Positions 19,221 to 26,419 of a stretch of DNA of 33,155 nt are shown here, piece after piece. The notes below the pieces were generated by a model. That model was not told the DNA's origin, did not search any database, and saw only the letters and a program-made list of their open reading frames with translations. Every line of letters begins with the position of its first letter. The first letter of the stretch is position 1. The position numbers were made by a program, and so were the translations under genes. This DNA comes from Desulfobulbus propionicus (GTDB taxonomy: Bacteria; Desulfobacterota; Desulfobulbia; Desulfobulbales; Desulfobulbaceae), in the NCBI GenBank assembly GCA_002747135.1, contig PDTE01000009.1, forward strand, positions 1 to 33,155, given 5' to 3'.

Positions 19221-20417
19221 ATGCAGAGATTTCGTATTAAAACAGTAAATGCCATCGCCCAGGAAGGCCTGGAGTTATTCTCCGGGCAGTATTCTGTTGA
19301 TCCTGAAGAATCCCGTCCAGACGGGCTGGTTGTAAGAAGCTCCAGGGTTGACCTGGCAGAGTATCCCGAATTGCTCGCCATCGCCCGGGCTGGCGCCGGA
19401 GTGAATAATATCCCGGTTGAAGAGGCCTCGGAAAAGGGGATATGTGTATTCAATACACCAGGAGCCAACGCCAACGCAGTTGTTGAACTGGTTTATACCA
19501 TGCTCGGCATTTGGCTTCGTAATGTTGACCAGAGTCTTTCTTTCTGTCGAAAACTTGTCGAGTATGGAGATGACGATACTATAAACCGCGAAGTGGAAGC
19601 ACAGAAAAAGCGTTATAAGGGTGAGGAAATGTCCGGCAAGACGATGGCAGTCATCGGGCTGGGAAAGATTGGGGTCGGCGTTGCCAATGCAGGACTCCAT
19701 CATGGTATGCGGGTAATTGGTTTTGACCCCTTTCCTGCCATGGATAATATTCATGGTCTTTCTTCTGAAGTAGTTCTTGCCAGGTCCAGAAAAGAGGCGT
19801 TGGGGCAGGCTGATTTTATTTCGGTCCATATACCGCTTAATCCCAATACCCGGAATTATGTTACCCAGAAGGATTTTCTCGAATTTGTCAGGAAAGGTGC
19901 CATCCTGATCAACTATGCCCGCGGTCCAATTGTTGATGAGCATGCTGTTCTGGCCGCGTTGGAAAACGGAACCTTGCGGGGGCATATTTCTGACTTCCCT
20001 TCTTTGCAGTTTATCGGCCATAAGAAAATTCTTCTCACTCCACATCTTGGGGCATCTACGGCTGAATCAGAAGAGAACTGCGCTACCATGGCTGTTCGTG
20101 AGCTAAAGAGCTATCTTGAGTACGGTAATATTGCCCATAGTGTTAATTTTCCAAACATAGAGATTATCCCAACTGTTGATGTCCATTCACGTATACTTGT
20201 CATCAATCGTGATCAACCCGGGATGATTGGACTTATCAGTAATATCCTCGGCAGTCATGGTATAAATATCATGAATTATTCTAATAAAAGTAACGGGACT
20301 TATGGTTACAATATTATTGACAGTGAAGGGCCGATTCCAGAAAGCATAGAGGGAATGATTGGTCAACAGGAAGGAGTGGTACGGACAAGGGTTATAGCTT
20401 TTCATGATAACAACTGA
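19221..20417 (+). CDS. serA: D-3-phosphoglycerate dehydrogenase with C-terminal ACT domain
   Basis: This enzyme oxidises 3-phosphoglycerate with NAD in the first step of serine synthesis. The 398-aa product has a catalytic domain (IARAGAGVNNIPVEEASEKG, NTPGANANAVVELV), a Rossmann insert (AVIGLGKIGVGVA, IGFDPFPAM), INYARGPIVDEHAV with the substrate Arg, and the catalytic His in LTPHLGASTAESEENCA. It ends with an ACT domain (RILVINRDQPGMIGLISNIL), probably the serine feedback site. ATG 19221 is chosen over 19158 because GGAAG precedes it and the family start MQRFRIKTVNAI begins there; 19158 is inside repeat A7. Other 2-hydroxyacid dehydrogenases are less likely given the ACT domain. Confidence 0.88.
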   Translation: MQRFRIKTVNAIAQEGLELFSGQYSVDPEESRPDGLVVRSSRVDLAEYPELLAIARAGAGVNNIPVEEASEKGICVFNTPGANANAVVELVYTMLGIWLRNVDQSLSFCRKLVEYGDDDTINREVEAQKKRYKGEEMSGKTMAVIGLGKIGVGVANAGLHHGMRVIGFDPFPAMDNIHGLSSEVVLARSRKEALGQADFISVHIPLNPNTRNYVTQKDFLEFVRKGAILINYARGPIVDEHAVLAALENGTLRGHISDFPSLQFIGHKKILLTPHLGASTAESEENCATMAVRELKSYLEYGNIAHSVNFPNIEIIPTVDVHSRILVINRDQPGMIGLISNILGSHGINIMNYSNKSNGTYGYNIIDSEGPIPESIEGMIGQQEGVVRTRVIAFHDNN

Positions 20418-20421
20418 GAGT

Positions 20422-20603
20422 GTAACTGATCACGGGCACTTTATCTTTCGCGGTCACTCTTTCCCGCATACTCTTGTATGCGGCGTCTCGCTTCGCCTGC
20501 TTACCTGCGCAAAAGAGGGCCTGTGCCCATTTTTTGTACCCCTGGCCAGTTACACCTCAGAAAGAGAGAATAACACTGAAGTGCAGACCCCGTGATTGGT
20601 TAC
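20422..20603 (+). repeat. Palindromic repeat, family B (copy B2)
   Basis: This starts GTAACTGATCACGGGCACTT four bases after the serA stop, has CTGGCCAGTTACAC internally and ends ACCCCGTGATTGGTTAC. It is colinear with copy B1 over about 182 bases with scattered substitutions. Confidence 0.8.
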
Positions 20604-20623
20604 TGAGAATTGATGTGTAAAAA

Positions 20624-20659
20624 GTACCCAGTTTCATTTTTTGCCCCATGCGTGGGTAC
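20624..20659 (-). terminator. Hairpin with flanking A/T runs (weak terminator candidate)
   Basis: GTACCCA (20624-20630) pairs with TGGGTAC (20653-20659). On the minus strand the stem is followed by a T run (forward AAAA before 20624); on the plus strand it is followed by an A run. No minus-strand gene lies directly upstream, so the function is doubtful. Confidence 0.2.
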
Positions 20660-20831
20660 AAAAAAAGAGTATGGGTGTAATGTCTTGAAAATATTTATAT
20701 TTTAAAGATTTTTTCTCTTGGAGTGCTTTTATTTGAACTTGTTTGTAAAAAAAATTGTACTTTTTCCTCTGCGTGATAACTGACCTTGTCAGAAGGGGGG
20801 ACAGGTGGAATGTGTGCGGACAAGGGAGATT

Positions 20832-21161
20832 ATGGATAAATGGCATGATGGGTGTTTTTATGGCACGAAGTGTGCATTAATGTTAGCAATTCTTCATCTC
20901 TTCTCTCCTTTTCCGGCTTGCCATGTTTTTTTACAGGGTAAGCCGGTTTTTTCTGGAGCGAAAGGAATCGTGCCGGCTCACAGGGTATGTGCTACCCTGG
21001 TTTCACTTGCTTCAAGTCTGTACGTTCAGTTTGCCCGGATTAGGGCAAGCAGGGTTGGTAGCTGTAACCCTGCGGCCAGTCGTGACCGCCTGAAGGTGGT
21101 TGTTCTGAGAGCAGTTACAAGGAATCAGAAATACCTTGAACCGGCAATACAGTCCATCTGA
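20832..21161 (+). CDS. Doubtful ORF running into repeat A8
   Basis: ATG 20832 has GGGAG 4 bases upstream. The first 30 residues include a hydrophobic stretch (CALMLAILHLFSPFPACHVF). The frame then continues through repeat A8 and overlaps the DUF362 gene start, so most of the C-terminus is repeat-encoded. A strong hairpin (20913-20952) lies inside it. It could be a small secreted protein truncated by the repeat, or no gene. The rest of the 20604-20971 interval is AT-rich with nothing else recognisable. Confidence 0.15.
   Translation: MDKWHDGCFYGTKCALMLAILHLFSPFPACHVFLQGKPVFSGAKGIVPAHRVCATLVSLASSLYVQFARIRASRVGSCNPAASRDRLKVVVLRAVTRNQKYLEPAIQSI
20913..20952 (+). terminator. Rho-independent terminator-like hairpin
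   Basis: CCGGCTTGCC (20913-20922) and GGTAAGCCGG (20937-20946) form a 10-bp stem with one G-U pair, followed by six T residues. It could end transcription from the serA side ahead of the DUF362 gene. Confidence 0.6.
20972..21118 (+). repeat. Palindromic repeat, family A (copy A8, diverged)
   Basis: GGCTCACAGGGTATG and CCCTGGTTTCACTTGCTTCA are the extension. The core then reads CAGTTTGCCCGGATTAGGGC, GGTAGCTGTAACCCTGCGG and GAGAGCAGTTAC at 21118. It ends 17 bases before the proposed start of the DUF362 gene. Confidence 0.6.
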
Positions 21162-22083
21162 TACACGGGTAGGTTTACTCTCCTTGCCTGACCTGAGGAA
21201 GCAGGCGTACGCACGCAGTGTCGATACCTTGTTGCAACGTGTATTGGGCGCACGCTCTCTGCGCACCTGCAAGGTGCTTCTCAAGCCCAATCTGATTACA
21301 GCGACCAACAGCAGCTTATCCTGTTCTGAGCCTGAAATTATACTGGCCACAGCTCGCTGGCTACTGGATCAGGGAGCCAGTGTAATGCTGGGTGATTCTC
21401 CCTCTCTTGGGTCAGCAAGAAGTGTTCTCCAATCGCTGGACCTGGTTTCAGTCCTTGATTTTTTGGGGGTTGAAATAATTGAGATGAATAAAGCGGAGAA
21501 GGTGACACTTCCTGGTGGACAAGTGATTGGTGTTTCGATTGCCGCCAGAAGATGTGATGTGCTGATTAATCTTGCCAGGGTCAAGGCGCATACCCAGACA
21601 CGGGTCACCATGGCTGTAAAAAATTTATATGGGTGTGTGTCCGGCCTGAGAAAGGGGTGGTATCACATGGTGTATGGGGGCAGAACGGGAAATTTTGCGG
21701 ACATCATAGTACAGATACCTCAGGTGCTGCCGCAAACGGTTTCCATGCTTGGCGGGTATGAGGCGATGCATGTCACCGGCCCTGTGCGTGGGAAACCTTT
21801 CTCTTTGGGCATCCTTGGCGCGTCGATCAATCCTTTTGCCCTGGATACAGCCTTTCTTGATATCTTGGGGGTTGAGGCGACGACATGCCCTTTGCATCAA
21901 GCTGCCATCAGGAACAAGATCCTGGGCACCAGTCTAAACAGTATTGAATGGCTGGGCGCAGACAGTTTTCAGTTGAAGCGAAGCGGATTTATTGTCCCTG
22001 ATCTGCTTGTGCCAATCAGGTTTAATCCGTTCAGATTTATACTCAGCTCATTAAAACGGACCCTCCGTCCATCTCTTCCCTGA
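21136..22083 (+). CDS. DUF362-family protein
   Basis: This 315-aa protein matches the DUF362 family (often annotated as iron-sulfur or uncharacterised): VLLKPNLITAT (about 46-56), LGDSPS, INLARVKAHTQTRVTMAVKNLYGCV (about 136-160) and LDTAFLDILG. Many relatives carry a C-terminal ferredoxin domain; this one lacks it and ends with a basic hydrophobic tail (FRFILSSLKRTLRP). Its catalytic role is not established. The TTG start at 21136 is weakly supported (AGGA is 12 bases upstream), and the next plausible starts would remove the first few residues. It lies about 200 bases ahead of the ORP-like cluster on the same strand. Confidence 0.8.
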   Translation: MNRQYSPSDTRVGLLSLPDLRKQAYARSVDTLLQRVLGARSLRTCKVLLKPNLITATNSSLSCSEPEIILATARWLLDQGASVMLGDSPSLGSARSVLQSLDLVSVLDFLGVEIIEMNKAEKVTLPGGQVIGVSIAARRCDVLINLARVKAHTQTRVTMAVKNLYGCVSGLRKGWYHMVYGGRTGNFADIIVQIPQVLPQTVSMLGGYEAMHVTGPVRGKPFSLGILGASINPFALDTAFLDILGVEATTCPLHQAAIRNKILGTSLNSIEWLGADSFQLKRSGFIVPDLLVPIRFNPFRFILSSLKRTLRPSLP

Positions 22084-22105
22084 AAAACTGGCGACTAGTG
22101 ACATG

Positions 22106-22142
22106 GTCGCACAGTCGCGTGGCCGTAGTGTCGCACGGTCGC
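22106..22142 (+). repeat. Short direct repeat (two GTCGCAC(A/G)GTCGC units)
   Basis: The 13-base units at 22106-22118 and 22130-22142 differ at one position and are spaced 24 bases apart, in the gap after the DUF362 gene. No function is assigned. Confidence 0.5.
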
Positions 22143-22227
22143 TGTCAGGTGCGTTTTTGCTACTGTTTTTGTCCTTGTTTCTGTCCTGATTACTATGTCT
22201 TTTCTCTGAAAAAGATTGTGAGTTCTT

Positions 22228-22257
22228 TTGCAACTATTTAATTATATTAAATATAGT
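22228..22257 (+). promoter_or_regulatory. Candidate promoter and palindromic operator for the ORP-like cluster
   Basis: The -35 TTGCAA (22228-22233), an 18-base spacer and the -10 TATAGT (22252-22257) stand in a strongly AT-rich stretch. The spacer holds the inverted repeat TTTAAT-TAT-ATTAAA (22237-22251), which could bind a repressor. TTGCA also matches the -12 half of a sigma-54 site, but the -24 part (TGTGAG) lacks the required GG. Confidence 0.4.
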
Positions 22258-22285
22258 ATAGGTTTATATGTTTTTTGCCGGATAG

Positions 22286-22768
22286 GTGAGTGAACAGGCA
22301 CGCCACTTGCTATTATATGGTATGAATACGCGACCCTCTGAGATAAAAGTAGCTGTAACGGCCTGGGGCGATAGAGTCTCCCCGGTATTTGACGCCGCCC
22401 AAAAACTGCTCATTGTCACCATTGCTGAGGCAAATATTATTGATCGACATCTTGTTTATTTTGATTCTCAACATGTCGCTCAATTGATTCAGATGCTTAA
22501 AAACGAAAAGGTCGCTGCTCTTATCTGTGGTGCTGTCTCAGAGGAACCTGCATTATTGCTGGAGACAGCCGATTTTGAGCTGATTCCATTTATCAGTGGT
22601 CAGATTGACGAGGTGCTTGCCATGCTGATGTCTGAACAGCCGGTGTGGAGCATGTTAAAGATGCCTGGATGCGGCAAATGCTGTCAGGGACAGAAAAGAA
22701 ATGCAAGCTGTGTCGCCGGCAGAATTCGTTTTTTAAAGGTAAAAAAAGACGGGAGAGACAGTAAGTGA
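22286..22768 (+). CDS. NifX/ORP-type protein with a Cys-rich C-terminus
   Basis: This 160-aa product has the dinitrogenase iron-molybdenum cofactor (NifX/NifB C-terminal, ORP) fold: IKVAVTAWGDRVSPVFDAAQ at about 20-39, corresponding to the family's AVT...G..VSPVFD start, and VAALICGAVSEE. The C-terminal extension holds PGCGKCCQG and a later Cys, which may bind metal. Start GTG 22286 or ATG 22322 are both possible and neither has a good ribosome site; ATG 22322 would put the family motif nearer the N-terminus. The next gene's GTG overlaps its stop (GTGA). Likely a metal-cluster carrier; the substrate is unknown. Confidence 0.75.
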   Translation: MSEQARHLLLYGMNTRPSEIKVAVTAWGDRVSPVFDAAQKLLIVTIAEANIIDRHLVYFDSQHVAQLIQMLKNEKVAALICGAVSEEPALLLETADFELIPFISGQIDEVLAMLMSEQPVWSMLKMPGCGKCCQGQKRNASCVAGRIRFLKVKKDGRDSK

Positions 22769-23157
22769 ATATATTAGTCGTTTATCATTCAGCAGGAACC
22801 TTTGACGCGTTTGCCGCAGCGCTTGCGGAAAATGAGCACATTTCGCTCTCGCAAACAGATGCACCAGAGCAGGCTTTGGCTATGATAGGTCAAGGTGGAA
22901 TTGAGGTCGTCATTGTTGCCGATAAACTGGTAAATCAGAGCGGGATCGATTTTATCAACGCTATGGTCAAGGTTAATCCTATGGTAAACAGTGCCCTGGT
23001 AAGTGAACTTGGCAAGGACGATTTTCATGAAGCCACCGAAGGGCTGGGCGTACTCATGAAACTTTCCAGCCCTCCAACCAGAGAAGACGCAGTGGTGCTG
23101 CAGGAGAAGCTGGCAAAAATTGCCGGACTTCTGGTTGAAGCCAAAGGAGGAGAATAG
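22765..23157 (+). CDS. Degenerate response-regulator receiver-like protein
   Basis: This 130-aa protein looks like a CheY-type alternating alpha/beta fold (MNILVVYHSAG, EVVIVADKLVNQSGIDFINAM, NSALVSEL, GVLMKLSSPPTREDAV). The paired acidic residues that normally follow the first strand are replaced by Tyr-His, and the phospho-acceptor position is uncertain (VADK in place of LLD). It is probably not phosphorylated in the ordinary way. GTG 22765 overlaps the upstream stop, with GGGAGAG upstream, and its own stop overlaps the next GTG, so it is co-translated with the ATPase gene. The role is inferred as a partner or adaptor for the ATPases. Confidence 0.65.
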   Translation: MNILVVYHSAGTFDAFAAALAENEHISLSQTDAPEQALAMIGQGGIEVVIVADKLVNQSGIDFINAMVKVNPMVNSALVSELGKDDFHEATEGLGVLMKLSSPPTREDAVVLQEKLAKIAGLLVEAKGGE

Positions 23158-24035
23158 TGATTATAAGTGTCGCTTCGGGCAAGGGAGGAACGGGAAAGAC
23201 CACTGTGGCGACCAATATGGCACTTGCCCTGGAAACGCCCCTTACCTTTCTGGATTGTGACGTTGAGGCGCCCAATGCCAACCTGTTTCTTCAAACAGAC
23301 ATTGACAGCACCAGACAGGTTGGCACACCGGTTCCATTTGTCCAGGAAGAAGGCTGCACTCAATGTCGAAAATGCATGGACATCTGCCGTTTTAATGCCA
23401 TAGCTGTGGTTGCTGAGAATGTTCTGGTTTTTTCCGAGCTTTGTCACAGCTGTGGTGGTTGTATGCTGGTCTGTCCTGAAAACATAATCACAGAAACTGA
23501 TCGGGAACTGGGGAACCTTGAATATGGCACCTGCGGGTTGATTCGTTTTGTCCATGGCAAGATGCGCATTGGCGAGGCCATGGCGCCACCACTGATAAAA
23601 CGTGTACGCGAGGAAGAGGATCATGAAGGATTAACCATTATTGACGCCCCTCCAGGGACATCCTGTCCGGTTATTGCTGCTATAGACGGGGTTGATTTTG
23701 TCCTGATGGTTACTGAACCGACTCCCTTTGGTCTGCATGATCTCAAACTGGCAGTGGAGGCGGTCAATTTTATGGGGCTTCCCTGTGGTTTGGTGATCAA
23801 CCGGGCGGGACTTGGCAATAGTGAGGTTTACTCCTATGCCAAAAAACAGGACATCCCGATATTACTGGAGATTCCTTTTGATCGAAAGATTGCTGAAACC
23901 TATTCCCTGGGCCATTCAATTATTGATACCTTCCCGGAATGGAAGAAAAAATTTCAGCAGCTTTACGCTGATATTGTCTCCATAGTTCAGCAAAAAGGTA
24001 AAGTTGATGACAGGGTGGAACAATGCGTGAAATAG
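23157..24035 (+). CDS. MinD/ParA-type ATPase with two [4Fe-4S] ferredoxin motifs (first of pair)
   Basis: This 292-aa P-loop ATPase has a deviant Walker A, SGKGGTGKTT (7-16), with the family's signature lysine, switch-type DCDVEAPN (33-40) and IIDAPPGTSCPV (about 160-171). A ferredoxin insert carries two CxxCxxCxxxC motifs (Cys 67/70/73/77 and 96/99/102/106). Paralogous pairs of this design occur in the Desulfovibrio ORP operons and next to NifX-type genes. ATP-driven, cluster-dependent partner binding is inferred. AGGAGG precedes GTG 23157, and the gene overlaps the next one by 13 bases. Confidence 0.9.
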   Translation: MIISVASGKGGTGKTTVATNMALALETPLTFLDCDVEAPNANLFLQTDIDSTRQVGTPVPFVQEEGCTQCRKCMDICRFNAIAVVAENVLVFSELCHSCGGCMLVCPENIITETDRELGNLEYGTCGLIRFVHGKMRIGEAMAPPLIKRVREEEDHEGLTIIDAPPGTSCPVIAAIDGVDFVLMVTEPTPFGLHDLKLAVEAVNFMGLPCGLVINRAGLGNSEVYSYAKKQDIPILLEIPFDRKIAETYSLGHSIIDTFPEWKKKFQQLYADIVSIVQQKGKVDDRVEQCVK

Positions 24036-24931
24036 TGATATTGAGTGGCAAGGGAGGCACCGGCAAAACCAGTCTTACCGCAGCATTTGCCTCGCTGGCG
24101 GAGAACAAGGTTCTCTGTGATGCAGATGTTGATGCCGCAGATCTTCATCTTCTGGCAAGCCCTGAAGTACAGCAGATCAACGACTTTATGGGTGGTGGAC
24201 TGGCCGAGATCAAGCAGGATCTGTGTGTTCAGTGCGGCAGCTGTGTGGAGCTTTGCCGGTTTGGCGCCATTGATCCCGAGAGTTTTGAGGTAAACAGTTT
24301 ACATTGTGAAGGGTGCGGGGTCTGCGTTGATTTATGCCCTGAAAAGGCCATAGAATTTCCCCCTCAAAAATGTGGAGAATGGTTTCAGTCAGCATCAAAA
24401 TTCGGCCCCATGATCCATGCCCGTCTCGGTATTGCCGAAGAGAATTCCGGTAAGCTGGTGAGCGTGGTGCGAAAGGCTGCGCGTGCTTATGCGGAAGAAA
24501 ATGGGCACGACCTGATTCTTACCGACGGCCCACCCGGTATAGGCTGTCCGGTAATTGCTGCCTTGAGCGGCGCTACGCTTGTGGTCATCATTGTTGAACC
24601 AACTGTTTCCGGCATCCACGACATGATGCGGGTTGCTGATCTGGCGGTCCATTTTCAACTGCCAGGTATGGTGTGTATCAACAAGTATGATCTTAACCCG
24701 GATCTGGCCGACTCCATTGCTGCCCACGCAGCAGAGCGCAACATGGAAGTCATCGGCAAGATTCCCTTTGATCCGGTTTTTGTTCAGTCCATGGTGGCGG
24801 GACAAAATCTGTTTGAATATGGACAGGACTCAGCAACACTGGACTCTGTTCGGACAATTTGGCAAAAAATCAATAATGCTCCTGCCTTGCACAGCATGGG
24901 CATTGTCAACCTGAAAACAGTAATACAATAA
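24023..24931 (+). CDS. MinD/ParA-type ATPase with two [4Fe-4S] ferredoxin motifs (second of pair)
   Basis: This 302-aa product is a paralogue of the preceding protein, with LSGKGGTGKTSLTAAF (8-23), DADVDAADLHLL, and Cys 68/71/74/78 plus 95/98/101/105 as two four-cysteine motifs, followed by LTDGPPGIGCPV. ATG 24023 lies inside the end of the previous gene, with AGGGTGG upstream, so the two are probably translated together and may form a heterodimer, as MinD-type ATPases dimerise. An electron or cluster-transfer role is inferred from the motifs. Confidence 0.9.
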   Translation: MREIVILSGKGGTGKTSLTAAFASLAENKVLCDADVDAADLHLLASPEVQQINDFMGGGLAEIKQDLCVQCGSCVELCRFGAIDPESFEVNSLHCEGCGVCVDLCPEKAIEFPPQKCGEWFQSASKFGPMIHARLGIAEENSGKLVSVVRKAARAYAEENGHDLILTDGPPGIGCPVIAALSGATLVVIIVEPTVSGIHDMMRVADLAVHFQLPGMVCINKYDLNPDLADSIAAHAAERNMEVIGKIPFDPVFVQSMVAGQNLFEYGQDSATLDSVRTIWQKINNAPALHSMGIVNLKTVIQ

Positions 24932-24945
24932 AAGGATAGTGATTT

Positions 24946-25329
24946 ATGGCAACGGTAAGGATTGCATTTCCCTCAGAAGGACAAGGCGGGCTGGATGGCA
25001 CCCGCGCAGGACATTTTGGCCACTGTGATGTCTTCACCTGTTTTGACTGTGAAAACGGAGAGATAAAGGACACGGTTATTATTCAGAACGTGGAACATGT
25101 TCAGGGCGGCTGTATGGTCCCGGTAAACCTGCTGGCAGAAAACAAGGTCAACGCCCTGGTGGTAGGCGGTATAGGCATGCGTCCACTCATGGGATTCAGG
25201 CAGATGGGTATTGAGGTCTATCATGATGCTGTGCGGGCGGATATCAAGCCTGTTCTTGAAGATTATTTAGCAGGGAAACTTCCTAAAATTACTGATAATG
25301 ATGTCTGTGGCGGTGGAGGAGGCCGCTAG
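24946..25329 (+). CDS. NifX/ORP-type cofactor-binding protein with a Gly-rich tail
   Basis: This 127-aa product is a member of the dinitrogenase Fe-Mo cofactor family (IAFPSEGQGGLDGTRAGHFG, FTCFDCENGEI, VEHVQGGCMVPVNLL, NALVVGGIGMRPLMGFRQMG). It ends in VCGGGGGR, a Cys-Gly tail common in its relatives. It lies 14 bases after the second ATPase with AGGA upstream. The His/Cys residues could hold a Mo, Cu or Fe-S cluster, as in the related orange protein; the actual metal is unknown. Confidence 0.85.
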   Translation: MATVRIAFPSEGQGGLDGTRAGHFGHCDVFTCFDCENGEIKDTVIIQNVEHVQGGCMVPVNLLAENKVNALVVGGIGMRPLMGFRQMGIEVYHDAVRADIKPVLEDYLAGKLPKITDNDVCGGGGGR

Positions 25330-25381
25330 TCCGGATTTCTTATGAGCATTTGTCGAATAAATAAACAATAAAGGTGGCGTT

Positions 25382-25741
25382 ATGAAGATTGCGGTAACAG
25401 CAAAAAATCCGACACTGGAAAGTGAAGTCGATCCACGTTTTGGCAGGGCAGCATATATTATGCTGGTAGATACCGAAACCATGGAATGCGAGCCTGTGGA
25501 CAACAGCACAAATGTTAACGCCTTCAAAGGCGCCGGGATTCAGACAGCAGCATCCATCAGCGAAAAAGGCGCTGAAGTGCTTATGACCGGTTATTGCGGA
25601 CCCAAGGCCTTTCAAACGTTGCAGGCCGCAGGAATCAAAGTGGTCAGTGATGTTACCGGCACAGTACAGGACGCAGTGGAAAAAGTGAGAAGCGGGCAGG
25701 TTAGCTACACGGAAAGCGCCAATGCAGATGCCCACTGGTAA
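25382..25741 (+). CDS. ORP-like NifX-family protein
   Basis: This 119-aa product opens MKIAVTAKNPTLESEVDPRF, followed by GRAAYIMLVDTETM, a pattern close to the Desulfovibrio orange protein and its relatives (AVTA...LDSEVDPRFGRA). It also has NAFKGAGIQTAASISEKGAE and GYCGPKAFQTLQAAGI. GGTGG lies 4-5 bases before the ATG. It may bind a Mo-Cu or Fe-S cluster delivered by the neighbouring ATPases, which is inference. The downstream gap holds a family A fragment. Confidence 0.85.
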   Translation: MKIAVTAKNPTLESEVDPRFGRAAYIMLVDTETMECEPVDNSTNVNAFKGAGIQTAASISEKGAEVLMTGYCGPKAFQTLQAAGIKVVSDVTGTVQDAVEKVRSGQVSYTESANADAHW

Positions 25742-25756
25742 GAGAAATATAATTAT

Positions 25757-25800
25757 TACTTGAAGCAAGTGAAACCAAGGAGTTACAGGTTCTGTAAGTA
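25757..25800 (-). repeat. Family A repeat fragment (copy A9, extension only)
   Basis: ACTTGAAGCAAGTGAAACCA followed by AGGAGTTACAGG is the reverse of the extension sequence in A7 and A8. It abuts the start of the NifU-like gene and may provide its AGGAG ribosome site, though at long spacing. Confidence 0.5.
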
Positions 25801-26268
25801 GTGATAATGAACGATAAACAAACCCATGCAGCCACGGATACGCTGCAGGAACAGATATTTGATGAAGCCCACAATACCCTTGGTGCGGTGGGCTTTGAAC
25901 GCTGGAAAAATCCGAAATTTGTCGGTGAGCTGGAAGATGCTAATGCCAGGGGCACCATTGTTGGTAAATGTGGTGACACCATGCATATGTATCTTGTTAT
26001 TGAAGAGGGGATCGTCAGCAAGGCGTCGTACGCCACAGATGGCTGCGCTTCATCAAATATATGCGGCTCCTTTGCCGCAGAGATGGCTATAGGCAAGACC
26101 ATTGAAGAGCTTTTTGATTTAACCGGCGACGATGTTTTACAGCGTATTGGTCGGTTTCCTGAAGATGAGACCCACTGCGCCTTTCTGGCCATAAAAACCG
26201 TGCAGGAAGCAGCCAATGATTATATGGTGAGAAAAACCCGTGCTGTAACTGCCTCCAGAAAAGCATGA
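25801..26268 (+). CDS. NifU N-terminal/IscU-type iron-sulfur scaffold
   Basis: This 155-aa product is a scaffold on which Fe-S clusters are built. All three family cysteines are present: GKCGDT (C57, with D59), DGCASS (C82) and THCAFLA (C126). Flanking segments IFDEAHNTLGAVGFERWKNP, AAEMAIGKTIEEL and FLAIKTVQEA fit the family. Start GTG 25801 or ATG 25807; both lie at the end of an A-repeat fragment. It is the last gene of the cluster. No IscS-type desulfurase is adjacent, so sulfur would come from elsewhere. The stop is followed directly by a family B repeat. Confidence 0.88.
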   Translation: MIMNDKQTHAATDTLQEQIFDEAHNTLGAVGFERWKNPKFVGELEDANARGTIVGKCGDTMHMYLVIEEGIVSKASYATDGCASSNICGSFAAEMAIGKTIEELFDLTGDDVLQRIGRFPEDETHCAFLAIKTVQEAANDYMVRKTRAVTASRKA

Positions 26269-26395
26269 GTACACAAAGTCTTACTTCGTTTGCTTACCTG
26301 CTGGAAATTGTGCCTGCACAAATCTAAAGTGCCCGTGACCAGTTACACCTCAGAAGCAGGGAACAACACTGAAGCGCAGACCCCGTGATGGGTAC
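26269..26395 (+). repeat. Palindromic repeat, family B (copy B3, 5' truncated)
   Basis: This begins partway into the B sequence (GTCTTACTTCGTTTGCTTAC), continues CCCGTGACCAGTTACACC and ends ACCCCGTGATGGGTAC. The truncation point is at the stop codon of the NifU-like gene. Confidence 0.7.
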
Positions 26396-26419
26396 GAATT
26401 TTCAGCCAGAACTTCGCAT

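Noticed and set aside
24946..25741. Nitrogen fixation cluster, suggested by NifX- and NifU-type names
   Set aside because: No nifH, nifD, nifK, nifE, nifN or nifB is present. The NifX and NifU folds are widely used outside nitrogenase, and the paired ferredoxin-MinD ATPases point to an ORP-like module.
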